The notes under the pieces: generated by a model
Databases searched by the model: none
Told to the model about the DNA's origin: nothing
The model's input: only the letters and a program-made list of their open reading frames with translations
In this document: positions 11,759-22,720 of the stretch, in pieces
How positions within the stretch are numbered: the stretch's first letter is position 1
Layout of the letters: every line of letters begins with the position of its first letter
Source of the DNA: Excoecaria cochinchinensis
Lineage: Eukaryota; Streptophyta; Magnoliopsida; Malpighiales; Euphorbiaceae
NCBI GenBank assembly: GCA_947683425.1
Contig: CANTUQ010000037.1
Coordinates: forward strand, 7,890,501 to 7,954,500
Reading direction: 5' to 3'
Length of the DNA stretch: 64,000 nucleotides
Translations under genes and position numbers: made by a program

Positions 11759-12793
11759 TAGGGGTGTGCAAAATCTGATTCGATCCGAAAATTGCATTCG
11801 GATAGAGTTATTTGGATTGGGTTGCGTTGGGGAATTAAGATTACTTTGAGTTTGGGTCGGGTCAGGTTAAGACCCTTCCCAACCCGACCCGATTGAAAAA
11901 TACTACATATTCTTTTTTTTTCCATCTTTGAACCCATCTCTCTTTTTCTCTCTATGTTTCAATCACCCCTCCTCTCTCTTTGCTTCTTCCTCATTCTCTT
12001 GAGATTGGCAATGCCGCATGTCCATCATTATCGCTAGCTGATTGCTTTTCGTTCTCCCAACGAGAAGCAAAAAGAGAGAAGGATAAAGGGAATAAAAAAA
12101 TAAATAAAAAAGAAAAAATCCAGATCAAGCGAGATTTGGGTGTTTTTTTTTTTTTTGCACGAGATCTGGGAGGAAGTAGTGATATAAGTTTTTTTCTTTT
12201 GCATAAGATTTGTGATGGAATATCTTCTTCTTCTTTTCTTTTTTCTTTCATTTAGTGTTGAGATTTTTGAAAAAAGTTGTCTTTTTTTGCTAGTTGATTG
12301 GTTTTTCTTTGTGATTCTTTCAAAAATCTAACTTTAGAATTCATGTTTCTTGATTTTTTATTTACTTTTTAAATTCAAGTTATTTGTTTATGGCTTGAAG
12401 AAAATTTAATAAGCTAAGCAAAAAAATAATAAGAAGAAATTCAAGATAGATAAATATTAGAAAATCAAGTAATTTGATCAGTTTATGATTTAGCAGTTAT
12501 TAATATAGTTAATCGGTTTAGGAATAGCAGAGATGGTTTCTCGATTTTTCTTGTGAATTGAATTTACGTGCTGCATGTTTATTTTTTAAATAAAAAATTA
12601 TTTTTATTTCAAAAAAAATAAATTTTGGGTTTCACAGGTTGTTCGGGTAGGACCTCAAAATTTTTGAGTTGTTTAGTTTGGGCCTCAAACTTTAGTTAGG
12701 TCCAATTTGGGTTTTGTATATGGCAAAATTTTAGGCTTCAAATTGATCGGATCAGTTCAGATTTGACTCCAACCCATCTGATGCACACCCATA
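11759..12793. mobile_element. Non-autonomous hAT element, 1035 bp
   Basis: The left end is TAGGGGTGTGCA and the right end is TGCACACCCATA. They are inverted repeats with one mismatch, flanked by the perfect 8-bp duplication 'ctaccaac' (11751-11758 and 12794-12801). Subterminal regions are rich in 'gggtcgggt' and its complement 'cccgaccc'. The interior holds a CT-rich, UTR-like stretch and no transposase. It is the same family as 35631-36644. Confidence 0.9.
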
Positions 12794-13506
12794 CTACCAA
12801 CCCACTACCCCATTTTCATTTCCACTTGTAATTGCAAACTACCGCCACCACCATCCATTTCATCGATAAATAATAAATCTACACTCAATCTCCTAGTCGC
12901 CTTTGCCACCACTGACCAACCATTGTATTCTCCTTCAAGTTTGCATTTTTATCTATATCCAATCTTCTTTTTTTCTTTTTTTCTTTCCTCTTTTTTTTTT
13001 CTAAAGATGGATAATTGAGAAATTAACTTGGATTTTTCTTTCCACAATTGCCATTTATAAGTTTGTTTTTTTTTTGTTTATTTGTTTTTTCTATTTCCCC
13101 AAGTTTGTGTATTTCTATTTACAAATTAGTCTTGAAGATAATTGCTTAGAGGTAAAAGTTTATGAGTTTGGACTTGTGGAGAGATGCTTGAATGGAGTGA
13201 TTTGAGTTTTTCAAGCTCACATACTCAAAACTAAATTAGGAGGATAACTAAACTGAACCAAATAATTTGGTTTGATTATTAACTTAATTCAATTCTGTTT
13301 CGATTTGAACTTTTATCAGTATCTCAATTATTGGTTAATTTAGTTCAGTTAGTAAACGGAACCGACCGTTGCATACATGTTATCATAATGTCACACTACC
13401 TTTTTTTTCTTTGTCTATCGACCTGCTCTCCCTCATTTCGTTTATCTAGCCTGAACTTATATAAGCAATACCAATCGAGACTTCATCAAAAAATTAACAT
13501 CATGCT
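12794..13506. other. Non-coding flank
   Basis: This is T-rich DNA without a supportable gene. The section 13240-13380 has hAT-like 'gaaccaaataatttgg' and 'cggaaccgaccg' phrases that may be the far end of an outer hAT element. The 9-bp 'tgctaaagt' at 13503-13511 is the left TSD of the MULE-type element now located at 32855. Confidence 0.5.
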
Positions 13507-15919
13507 AAAGTTGTAAGGATCCAAAATACACTCTAATAGTAATAAGACATGATTAGGGTGAATTGGGAACCAAATATACACGATTGAGCAATGAAAGTGT
13601 CAAAAAGGATGCAACTGTTATTAAATGAAAAGTTTCAGTAAGTGCGGCCATTTGGAAATTATTGAGAGAGAGGGAAGGAGGAGCCGACCATTCCTTTGGC
13701 TAAAGAAAACTCATTTCTTCTTTTGCACCAAGGTGGCTAGGGAGGGAGATGGTAATTCGAGTGAAGTTTGATGAGAAGTTTGAGAAGAAAGGTAAGATCT
13801 AAACTTTTGTTGTGATCTTTTCTCTCTTATTTTGTTTAGGAACTAAAAATATGATATTGATTATTATTTTTAATGTGAGAATTTTGATGTTAATGGTTGG
13901 GAAATATCCAGTCAAGTGAAGAGGAGAAAGAAAATGAAAGTGAAGTGTGAGGAAGCGATCGAATGTCCGCAAGACGTTCGAAAACTTGAAAATTATTGTA
14001 TGAGCTTAATTGTGTTTTGATGTATATTGTGAGATGGACTGGATGAATTTATATTGACATGTGATAGGTTTAGTGAGTTTTGTCTTAAAATTTGATATAT
14101 AAGATGAAAGTTGGTGAAAAACAAGGACACACTTGACTCTTCTTCGGTTTTTAGGCTATAAATGGAGTTATGGAGCTCATAATTGCATAACTCTAGTTCA
14201 GTTCAAAATCTAAGATATATACCTATATTTTTCCCAGAAATAGTCATGACCAAATTCTGGCTTGTAGTTGCTCAAAACTGAGTGCTAATTTGAGGTACTT
14301 GTTCCGTCTGGGTCATGGGAGCAGATTGTGGTTCCAAGACCATATCTCCTAAAATCTAGCTCCAAATTGAGTAAAATTGGTTTCATTAGAAAGTAAGACA
14401 TAGATAAATAAATTTCTAGAAGAATTTTTTGCCAAAATATTCCTCTAGATAGGTTAAAAACTCAGTGCAAGTTTGGACCAGAAGTCTGCATGGAATCTGC
14501 CTTGTGCAAAGTGGGGCAGAATGGGTTTACACTGTAACACCCCAAATCGGGCCTAGTCGGAATCGGAAAGCTAAGTCAGTTAAGTGAAGGGTATTTCAGA
14601 AATTTGTGCTTGAGAAAGTTTGGTTAATTAGGACTAAAGTGCAAAGAAAATAATTAATAAGATGTTAAGTGAGAAATCATCTAGTGGAACATGTGTATGG
14701 TATTTAGGAAGTGATTGGATAAGATTATGACACTTGGGTTTGTAGGATGATGACAAGTGGTCTATAGGGAATTGTTAGAGTGTGCTTGAAGTGTATGGAA
14801 GTAGGATGTAAGTGGGTTAAGAAATGCTATGGTGTGAGTGGTGTTTGGTGTATTGAAGATATTTATTCAAGAATTGTTTAAGTGTGTTTGGTGTATGGTG
14901 CATGTGTGAGCAAGTCAAAGTGGGCTTGTAATATTGACATGTGGGCCTATAGTAAGTGGACAAGTGGCTTTGGTAGGTATGCATTTAGTGTTAAAGTGAG
15001 GCTAAGTGTAAGGAAAAAGGGAGTCCCCGTTTTTGGTCCTCTCATCCTCCATATTCTCCATTTTCTTTTCCTTTTTCCCTTTCTTTGCTCAATCTCTTGG
15101 TTTTGAATAAAGTAGAAGTGATTTAGTGGAGATTGGAAGCAAGATTGTTAAGGTAAGTTGGGGTTTAGGGTTCCTACGGTTGGGTTCTCCTTTCTCTCTT
15201 TTTATTTCTTTTGATTTTGTGTGAGTTAGGGTTTTGAATTAAAAGTAATTTCTGGATTTTTGGTTTGTGTAAGTTGGTGGTAACAAGAGGAAGCTCAAGG
15301 GCAAGGAAACGACTGTAGATAGAAGCTAGAAAGGGACTGTGGATTTTTGATTTCCAGGTTTGGGAACTTTTTATTTATGTATGATTTTGATTATATTCAT
15401 GAGTTGTTTAAGTAATTTGAATGTGTTGATGATGATCTTTGATGATGGTAGTGAGTGTTGGCTCAAATGACTCATTGTTGCATGTGAATAGGTTTTTGGG
15501 TGAAAAACTGGATTAGAATACACTGGACCTTTCTTCGGTTATTACACTGTTTCGAGAGTTATAGAACTCCAAATGATATGAAATCAGTACCTTTAGAAAT
15601 CTAAGATATATGGCTACATATGTGTTAGAAATAGGTTTGAGCTAATTGTGACTCTAAGTGTCCGAAAAATGGTCAAGAAGTAGACCTATCTTCTTTGGAC
15701 GGGTTCAGAGAAGCACTGTGGGTTGTTTAGATCATATCTGAATCTATAAATGTCCAATTGACCTGTAATTTGTTGCATTTGGAAGTTACCATCCTATAGA
15801 ACATTTGTTAAGAAGGAAGTTGTGGCTAAAAATGAGTTCTAGACTTTGATATAGGCTGTACAAAATTGTGGAGTGAACCAGTCCCAAAATTTTGCTTCTG
15901 TTTTGCAATATTTTGGTAT

Positions 15920-16024
15920 GTCACGGTGGCAACCAAAATGGTTACCACCATGACCTATGAAAATGCAGGGCAGAATGCTCATTTTTGGACCTCACAGTGA
16001 CAACCAATTGGTTACCACCGTGAC
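15920..16024 (+). repeat. Palindromic GTCACGGTGG motif pair in LTR A
   Basis: Two imperfect inverted repeats lie at 15920-15954 and about 15991-16024. Each has an arm GTCACGGTGGCAACC (or a close variant), a short A/T spacer and GGTTACCACCGTGAC. Sense transcripts could fold into long hairpins. Confidence 0.8.
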
Positions 16025-16608
16025 CACCCCCTAACATGCATAATTTGAGTGTTTTTCTTCCCGAAACGTACCCGAACTTCATGGTAAGTTCCTATAGCAT
16101 GTCTAACTCATTTCTAACCTTAGGAAATGAGTATGTTGGTGGTCGTCGATCCAAATTATAAGTGATTAAGCTATAGTATAAGAGTTTAATAATGAAATTA
16201 AATGTATATATATGCTTTTTAATTATCAAACAGGATATGCTCGTGGTATTGATCATGTATGATACGAACAAATATGCATAATCATGAATTGAGTTTGTTT
16301 AATGGAAAATGCATATAAGGGATATGGGTAATGAATATGTGATTAAAGTAATTGCCTAATAATACTATACGATGCATGCATTGAGAATAATGTTAATAGA
16401 ATGTATTAGTATGCAAGATATCTATGATGCTATTATGGTTCAAGTGGATCTTTGAGTGATAATATATTTTGATAATGGTAATTGTGCTTTAATGCTTTTA
16501 GTTTATGAATTCCTCTTTTTAATGGAGGCCATAATGTGACAAACAGGATAAGTAAGTATTTATGTAAATGTATAAATAGTTTGTATGAATGATATGATTA
16601 AATGTGAA

Positions 16609-16754
16609 GATTTGCATTCTGTTTTGAGGTTTTGGTATGTCACGGTGGCAATGAATGTGATTACCACCGTGACCTACCCCAGATTTGCATTCTGTTTTGA
16701 GGGTTTGGTATGTCACGGTGGCAATGAATGTGGTTACCACCGTGACCTACCACA
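16609..16754 (+). repeat. 72-bp tandem units carrying the palindromic motif
   Basis: The unit 'agatttgcattctgttttg' followed by the GTCACGGTGGCAATG...ACCACCGTGAC hairpin is repeated at 16609-16680 and 16681-16753. A third copy starts at 18497, beyond an insertion. Palindromes lie at 16639-16673 and 16712-16745. Confidence 0.8.
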
Positions 16755-16758
16755 GATT

Positions 16759-18496
16759 TGATGAAATATGTCATGGTATGTGTATGTAGATAACGCAGCG
16801 GAAAAATATCGAAAAACAATCATACACATCAAACAAATCCACGACAAGAATCGAAACATGCACTTTTAGGGTTTTAAAACTTACAACTTTAGATGCCTAT
16901 TCCGAAATGAATTTGATGATGACCAGCAACTAAGATGATATTGTCCACCTTTGATCTTCACCACCAATGCCAAGGAATAGCCTTTGCGCCAATCCTCTCT
17001 ATGCTCACACACACACTTTCAAGCAAGGCTTAAAACCGAGAATGCTAGCTCTCAATATAAGTATTGTGTAATGGCAAGGGTTAAAGCTACAAGATTTTTG
17101 ATCTTGCACTTTCTTTTGGTGCTATTAATGCCTAATCACACAAGAAAGCAAGCAAGAATACTTCTCCTTGTGTATTTCGGCCAAGAAAAGATTTTTGAGA
17201 GAGAGAGAGGGAAGTTCACGCCCACTATCATTTTGCACTAGGGTTTTTCTTTTTCATCTTTATCCTCATCTTATGGCAAGTGTTTATTCCGAATTTTACC
17301 ACCTAAAAGTAGTTTATTCAACCTTAAACACTTCCTATAGATAAGTAACAAACATTAATTTAAACCCTTTTGAATTTAAAATTCAATTAGGATTTAATAC
17401 TCAATTAACTTAATCAATATTATTAAATTAATTGACATTAAACCATGTGGGCCGAAATCTTCCTCTCTCATGGACCAAGGTCCAATAGCAATTTAATACC
17501 CATTACATACATTAGCTTGACTTTTATTAAAAGCCCAAATTAATGCTCAATGCCTTATTTAAATATTTTAAGCCCAATGCTTTGTGTGCGATCCTATAGG
17601 TCCATTTAATATTGGCAATTGAATTAATGAATTAATTCAAAGGCTATATATATTCTCTAGCAAGATATTTATAGCATTCCAAATTAAATGAAAATGCAAA
17701 TGGCATTTGATGACCTAATGCAATTTTGTATAGTCCCTTACCCATAAATATCAGAATTAACATAAGGCATGGAACAAGTCATCCTCATGTGTAAGTTAAT
17801 TCCTTTCTTGATATTCCAGTGACACTGAACTCTCAGATAAATAATGATTGCACATTATTACATCTCGGTATGGCCATACACTTCTCAGTTCACTGATCAA
17901 GTGGCCGATGATATTTTTTTCTCTTATAGAGAGGGGTAATCCCTTCACTTCTCTCATGCTCTCTAACATGAATCAATGCATACCCAAGCATACCCATACT
18001 TGTCACTCAGTTACGAGCACGTTAGGTGTATGTCAAAGTACACAGTAATTCATAAAGAGTTTCATAGAGATTTTAGGTCTAAGAACTCCGATACAAAACT
18101 TGCATATGAGGAACACTTATGACTTGCACCATGTAGTGTTCTCATGTGTGGATCGTATCCAAATACCATGTTATAAACATGTATCTATGATCTCTGATTG
18201 ACACTTTTGTCCTTATGATCCGTAAGACAGAACTCAACTAATCAGAGAGAGCATACTAGTCTTAATTCATTTGTTATTCCCATAACAATGACTGACTAGG
18301 GATATTTAGAATGAAGTCTCATTTGTTTCAAGGTCTTACAACCATGTGCCTCACACATGATAACTTAAACTGAAACAACATTCTTGGATAGTTCTATCAA
18401 TTGACATGCACAGGAATACAATGGATAAAACAAATGCCTCATTTATTAACTAAAGTGTTTTATTACAATGTATTGGGGCTAGGGCTTACACTAACA
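16759..18496 (-). mobile_element. Solo-LTR-like insertion, 1738 bp
   Basis: The insertion has LTR-type ends (TGATGAAATATG...CACTAACA; on the minus strand TGTTAGTGTAAGCCC...TTTCATCA) and a perfect 5-bp TSD 'agatt' (16754-16758, 18497-18501). No ORF, PBS or PPT is visible. The minus orientation is preferred because TGTTAG...CA is a common LTR start. A UTR-like section with 'gagagagagag' lies near 17200. It could also be a short non-autonomous element rather than a true solo LTR. Confidence 0.7.
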
Positions 18497-18528
18497 AGAT
18501 TTGCATTCTGTTTTGGGGTTCACGGTAT

Positions 18529-18634
18529 GTCACGGTGACAACCTAATGGGTTACCACCGTGAGGTACCCCAAGAGTGCTTTCTGCCGAAAGTTTTGGTAT
18601 GTCACGGTGACAACCAATCTGGTTGTGACCGTGA
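18529..18634 (+). repeat. Further palindromic motif copies in LTR A
   Basis: Two more copies of the GTCACGGTGACAACC / GGTTACCACCGTGA inverted repeat lie at 18529-18562 and 18601-18634. They belong to the tandem series interrupted by the 16759-18496 insertion. The last copy has GGTTGTGACCGTGAC as its right arm. Confidence 0.75.
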
Positions 18635-19014
18635 CCTACCCTGTTTTGTAAAAAGTGTTTAGTTGTTAAAAGCACAGTTGAGTGTTAAGTTATTGAGTGG
18701 CATGATAATATTTCCATATTTGACTCTGATAAATCTTAGAACATTGAATAGTGCTAAAGTATGTTGATGAAATTATATCGTATGCTTTGTAAAATGAATA
18801 GTATGATGCATGGCTGATATTATGAATTTCTTTATATGTTTACTATACTTTGGATTACGTATGATGATATTTATGTATTGTCTGATGTGACACATGATCT
18901 GAATGATGCATGACCTGCGAGAGTCAGTCTAGTGGATAGTTAGGCATGCCTAATAGAGTCTTTGTAGCTGCAGCGCCCTTTGAACGATTTGGACCCTGAT
19001 CAGGTCCCACGACT

Positions 19015-19099
19015 GGTTCCTCGCGAACCCTTTGATATGAAATGTTTTTGGAATGTGGAAAAAGATGATGTTGCTTTTCGACTTGTACCTGTATGGTAC
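19015..19099 (+). promoter_or_regulatory. Two short hairpins in LTR A
   Basis: GGTTC-CTCGC-GAACC (19015-19029) and GTACC-TGTAT-GGTAC (19085-19099) are perfect 5-bp stems. The first aligns with GGATC-TTCGT-GATCC in LTR C (38675-38689, minus strand). One base pair is swapped in both arms, which is the pattern expected from RNA structure conservation. Confidence 0.6.
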
Positions 19100-19116
19100 A
19101 TTATATTATATGTTCC

Positions 19117-21024
19117 TGATAAGTTGCAATTATATTAATATTTTAGATTAATTATTGGCCTAATTATATGTTTTATTTATTTAATTTTAATAATAATTAA
19201 TTAGTTTTTGTGTTTTTATTAATTTATAATATTTTTATAATTTTTAATAAGTTTTGGGATGTTTTCAGGTGTTTTATTTTAATCCGGAGCTAAATTGGAG
19301 GTTTGGGGCTGATATTAGAAGAAATTGTGGAAAAAGGGCAATTTTAGCCAAAAGCACAGCCGTGCTCTTCAATAGCACAGCTGTGCTTTTGAAGGGACTG
19401 CGCAGCGCACACGGAACAACACGGCGACACAGCTGTGCTTCCTCGCAAAGCACAGCTGTGTCACGCAGTAGGAGGCGCGCGCATACGGAGCAGGTCACGC
19501 GTTTTTCGCCCAGGAGCACAGCTGTGCTTCAGCGAGAAGCACAGCTGTGCTTCGCCTTTTTCCGCCAGCATACGCGCAACCCTAGCACAGCACAGCTGTG
19601 CTTCTTAAAGCACAGCTGTGCTTCTTAAAGCACAGTTGTGCTTTTCTTCAGACAATAAAAAGAACGCCGCTGCATTCTAAAAAGGAGCTTAGTTTTAGTT
19701 TTTGGTTTTAGTTTTTTGTTTCCTTTATATTCTTTCCTTTAGGCAGTAGACTTAGGTTTATTTTTCTTTAATTTTCAGCAACAATTTATTTAATTTCCAT
19801 GTTTTAATTCTTCTTTTAAACTTTGTTTTAGCTTAGATTTCATTTCAAATTGCACTTTTATTCCAATTTAATTTAGATTATTTTTATTTTAATTTTGTAT
19901 TTTGGGATTTAAGGAAATTCAACGGTGGATGAACAAGAACTTCAAGATCCATTTTCTCTTTTCATCAAGGGTGTATTCTAAACTTAATTTTTCATATTTT
20001 ATATTTATATTCTTGATGTTAAGGTAGTTGTTCATACTTGGGAGTTCTTGAATCATATGTGTATTCTGGAAATTTGGTAATGAATATTTTCATGTTTTCT
20101 TTTATTCCTCTTGTTATATATTGTTTTGCAATTATAATGATGATTGGAGCTAAATCCGAAAATTATTGTTTGTGCAAATGCTCTGTTCTTTTAATATTGA
20201 TATTTATCTTTCCAGCTTAATCCATGGATATGGTAGGTTGGTTTGTGGGTGTTAATGTTATTAGATTAAGAATAGTGAGGAATAAATAGGTTTTAGATAA
20301 CTGAATCCGGGATGGTAGGTTGTCTTAGATCTAGGAATTGGTCATATTATACATATAGTTCAGTTTTATCTTCTCTGAAATTATCTGTTGTTGCTGAATT
20401 GAATACAAGTTAAGGGGAGATCTACCAGGATAAACTTTGATTGTAATCAGTTCATAAATACATACATATGCTCTGTTCTATTTTAATCAACTTTCATTGG
20501 TTTGATGAATCCGAATTGGTATTTAAATCTGTGAATGTTTATTTTAATAGGTTCAGAATGGTGGAAGATAAATGAGTTTGATATCTGAATCCGACCTGGT
20601 AGGATTATCTGACTTAGAACTTACAAACATGTGATAATGCTAATATATGTGCTGAATCCGAAAGGTAGGTTCATTAATTAGAATAGCTGAATCCGAAAGG
20701 TAGGCTTGGGTTTAGATAGGTTATCCAGAATTTCATGTTATATTATTTTACCAATTTTCAGTTACATATATGAGGATAGAATTTCCCAAGTATTTAATTT
20801 CATCTTTGAATAATTTCTTGATGAACAATTTTATTTTCAATTGTTAATTTATTTTCTGGTTTAGTTTAATCTTCTCCACCAATCACACCGGGGACATCTC
20901 AAATTCACTCAACCATAGATATTTAACTGAACAATCCTTTTTCCCTTGGGTACGATAACTCGGGGTCCTAACTATACCCCACTTTATTACTTGTCGATTC
21001 GGTACACTTGCCGAGGACCCGTCA
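19117..21024 (+). repeat. 5' LTR of the young element
   Basis: 1908 bp, starting TGATAAGTTGCAATTATA and ending GAGGACCCGTCA. It carries nine copies of the AGCACAGCTGTGCT palindrome (19350-19645) and a run of 'ctgaatccgaaaggtagg' repeats near 20300-20710. Small ORFs inside the LTR are translations of the palindromes or of AT-rich DNA and are not credible genes. Confidence 0.9.
19350..19645 (+). repeat. AGCACAGCTGTGCT palindrome array, 9 copies
   Basis: The perfect 16-nt palindrome AAGCACAGCTGTGCTT or close variants occurs near 19352, 19374, 19425, 19448, 19515, 19538, 19589, 19609 and 19629. The surrounding DNA is unusually GC-rich for this window ('gcgcgcgcatacgg'). The 3' LTR has one copy fewer. 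Confidence 0.85.
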
Positions 21025-21030
21025 AGTTTT

Positions 21031-21048
21031 TAGCGCCGTTGCCGGGGA
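21031..21048 (+). promoter_or_regulatory. PBS for tRNA-Asp
   Basis: TAGCGCCGTTGCCGGGGA lies 6 nt after the LTR end. It matches the complement of the plant tRNA-Asp 3' end (TGGCGCCGTTGCCGGGGA) except for one base. tRNA-Asp is the usual primer for Athila-lineage elements. Confidence 0.85.
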
Positions 21049-21160
21049 TCGCGGTGTTGTTTGTTTTATATCTTTAGTTGAGTTAGTTTGAGGTTTTTAT
21101 TTTCCTTTTTATTTTAATTTGGTGTTTATTTTTGCAGGAAAATTTTGAGACATTTTCAAA

Positions 21161-21715
21161 ATGATGCAAGATAGTGATCAAGATTATGAGTTGTTCCTTT
21201 TGCGAGAACAAGTGAATGATATGATGAGGGAGATGCAAGAGTTACGACAAATGTATTCAACTTCACCAGTCACCTATTCACCGTCTTTTGAAGATCCTCA
21301 CTCTTCATGTGTATCACAAGAGTATCACTTTTTCCATATCGAACGTCTTTCAAACTACAATTATTGTAGAGAGAGGGAATACCAAGCAGAAAGGAGAGAG
21401 TTGCAGGCTACAATCAACTATCAAGAGGAGAGGATCAAGGCTCAAGGGGATTTATTAAAGAGTCAAGCATTGGAGATCCAAAATTTGGAATCCAAGTTAG
21501 AAATTTTAATTGTCTCTCCGAGTGATCAAAAAGATGGTGGTGAATTGAGTCATGCACCTATAGAGATTAATGAGAATATTGAAATTTTTGAGGATGGGTT
21601 GCATGAAGAAGAAAAGGAGCCAGTTATTGTTGAAGAAAAATCTTGTGTTTCGTTGGAAACTAATTTCAATTTTTCTATGCAGGATAATGCACCAAAAGAA
21701 GCAAGAGTTGAATGA
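21161..21715 (+). CDS. Coiled-coil ORF, probable gag-tail remnant
   Basis: The ORF encodes 184 residues from MMQDSDQDYELF. It is Glu/Gln-rich with heptad-like stretches (REQVNDMMREMQELRQ near residues 15-30; QEERIKAQGDLLKSQALEIQNLESKLE near 85-112). The 'IQNLESKLE' segment resembles the 'IHNLEVQLE' stretch at the end of the neighbouring Athila gag (minus strand, about 48350), so this may be what is left of gag without its capsid part. It has no zinc knuckle. The ATG is about 110 bp after the PBS. Function is unknown; it may be expressed from the LTR. Confidence 0.5.
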   Translation: MMQDSDQDYELFLLREQVNDMMREMQELRQMYSTSPVTYSPSFEDPHSSCVSQEYHFFHIERLSNYNYCREREYQAERRELQATINYQEERIKAQGDLLKSQALEIQNLESKLEILIVSPSDQKDGGELSHAPIEINENIEIFEDGLHEEEKEPVIVEEKSCVSLETNFNFSMQDNAPKEARVE

Positions 21716-21968
21716 TTCTCAAATGGAAGCACTGACTTCAGTCCATTTGAAGGATTTATTTAGGCTTGAAGAGCCGGTAGAGTTCGTGTATAGTGAACCC
21801 AAGGTGGAGTCATACTTCATCGAAGACATGGAATTTCCCACCTTGGTAGCTTTCGATGATTTTCTCCTACTGATGGGGGAAAATGAAGAGCAAAAACCGG
21901 AAAGACCATTATTTGGTTCACAAGCTCGTCCACCCGAGAGTGAAATGAGTCGAGCTGGGACTCATTAA
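21570..21968 (+). CDS. Overlapping acidic ORF continuing the gag-tail remnant
   Basis: In the third frame a 132-residue ORF overlaps the previous one and continues past its stop. It is plausible after about 21700, with an acidic stretch reading EEPVEFVYSEPKVESYFIED and then EFPTLVAFDDFLLLMGENEE. It probably represents the original continuation of the 21161 frame after a -1/+2 shift, either a lesion or programmed frameshifting. No catalytic or binding motif is visible. Confidence 0.4.
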   Translation: MRILKFLRMGCMKKKRSQLLLKKNLVFRWKLISIFLCRIMHQKKQELNDSQMEALTSVHLKDLFRLEEPVEFVYSEPKVESYFIEDMEFPTLVAFDDFLLLMGENEEQKPERPLFGSQARPPESEMSRAGTH

Positions 21969-22081
21969 ACCAGAACTTTTATTTTTCTTAACCCTTCCTA
22001 TTTAATTTTCTGTCATTTTTCTGTGTTTATGTTTTAATTTTGAATTACTAGTTGTTTGTATTTGTATTTGTATTTTTTCTT

Positions 22082-22085
<4 letters not shown>

Positions 22086-22121
<36 letters not shown>

Positions 22122-22128
22122 ATTCTAT

Positions 22129-22186
<58 letters not shown>

Positions 22187-22190
22187 AAAA
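22086..22190. repeat. (TA)n microsatellite with (TAA)n tail
   Basis: Two TA runs (about 22086-22118 and 22132-22172) flank a short spacer and end in TAATAATAATAA. This is simple-sequence DNA in the non-coding internal region of the young element. Confidence 0.9.
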
Positions 22191-22414
22191 TAAAATTATT
22201 ATATATATTTTTATAAAATAATATTCCTTAAATTTTTAGTGTGTTAGAATGTTAATTTGTTATTTTTAATGTTTAATTTGTTGGATTTAATTGTGTATTT
22301 GGTTTTGATTTGTTTAATTGTTTTGGAAATTAACAGTTGAGAAGGAAGAAAAATTCAAAAGGAGCAAGAAGTGAAAAAAATAGAACAGGGCAGTAGCATC
22401 AGGTATAGTGCAAA

Positions 22415-22610
22415 AGACACAGCTGTTCATTTAAAACACGCCAGTGCGAAGCGCTGAGTGTAAAGCACGGCTGTGCTTTAATCAAAAGCACAGCTGTGCT
22501 TTCATTTAAAAAGCACGCCGAAATGGAGCGCTGGGAAAAGCACAGCTGTGCTTATTTCAAAAGCACAGCTGTGCATTTTCGCACAACCCATTAAACACGC
22601 TGTGCTCCCT
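22415..22610 (+). repeat. Internal palindrome cluster, same motif as the LTR
   Basis: At least five AGCACRGCTGTGC-type copies (near 22462, 22486, 22537, 22561, plus degenerate 22415) occur outside the LTRs. They sit just upstream of a CT-rich segment that looks like a transcript leader. The same palindrome therefore occupies three separate places in one element. Confidence 0.8.
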
Positions 22611-22720
22611 CTTTCTTCTTCCTTTCTCTTTTCTTTTCCTCTTTTCCCCCCTGTTCTTAAAAAATCAAAATTTTTCTCTCAATTCCTCTTTGATCTTCAC
22701 TGATAATCCAAGCATCTCAG

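Noticed and set aside
19254..19628. 124-codon ORF in the 5' LTR (and its 28197-28526 copy)
   Set aside because: It is a translation of the AGCACAGCTGTGCT palindromes. It differs between the two LTRs and is disrupted by the extra unit.
21031..21048. tRNA-Asp gene
   Set aside because: Only the 18-nt primer complement is present, directly after an LTR. No cloverleaf can be formed.
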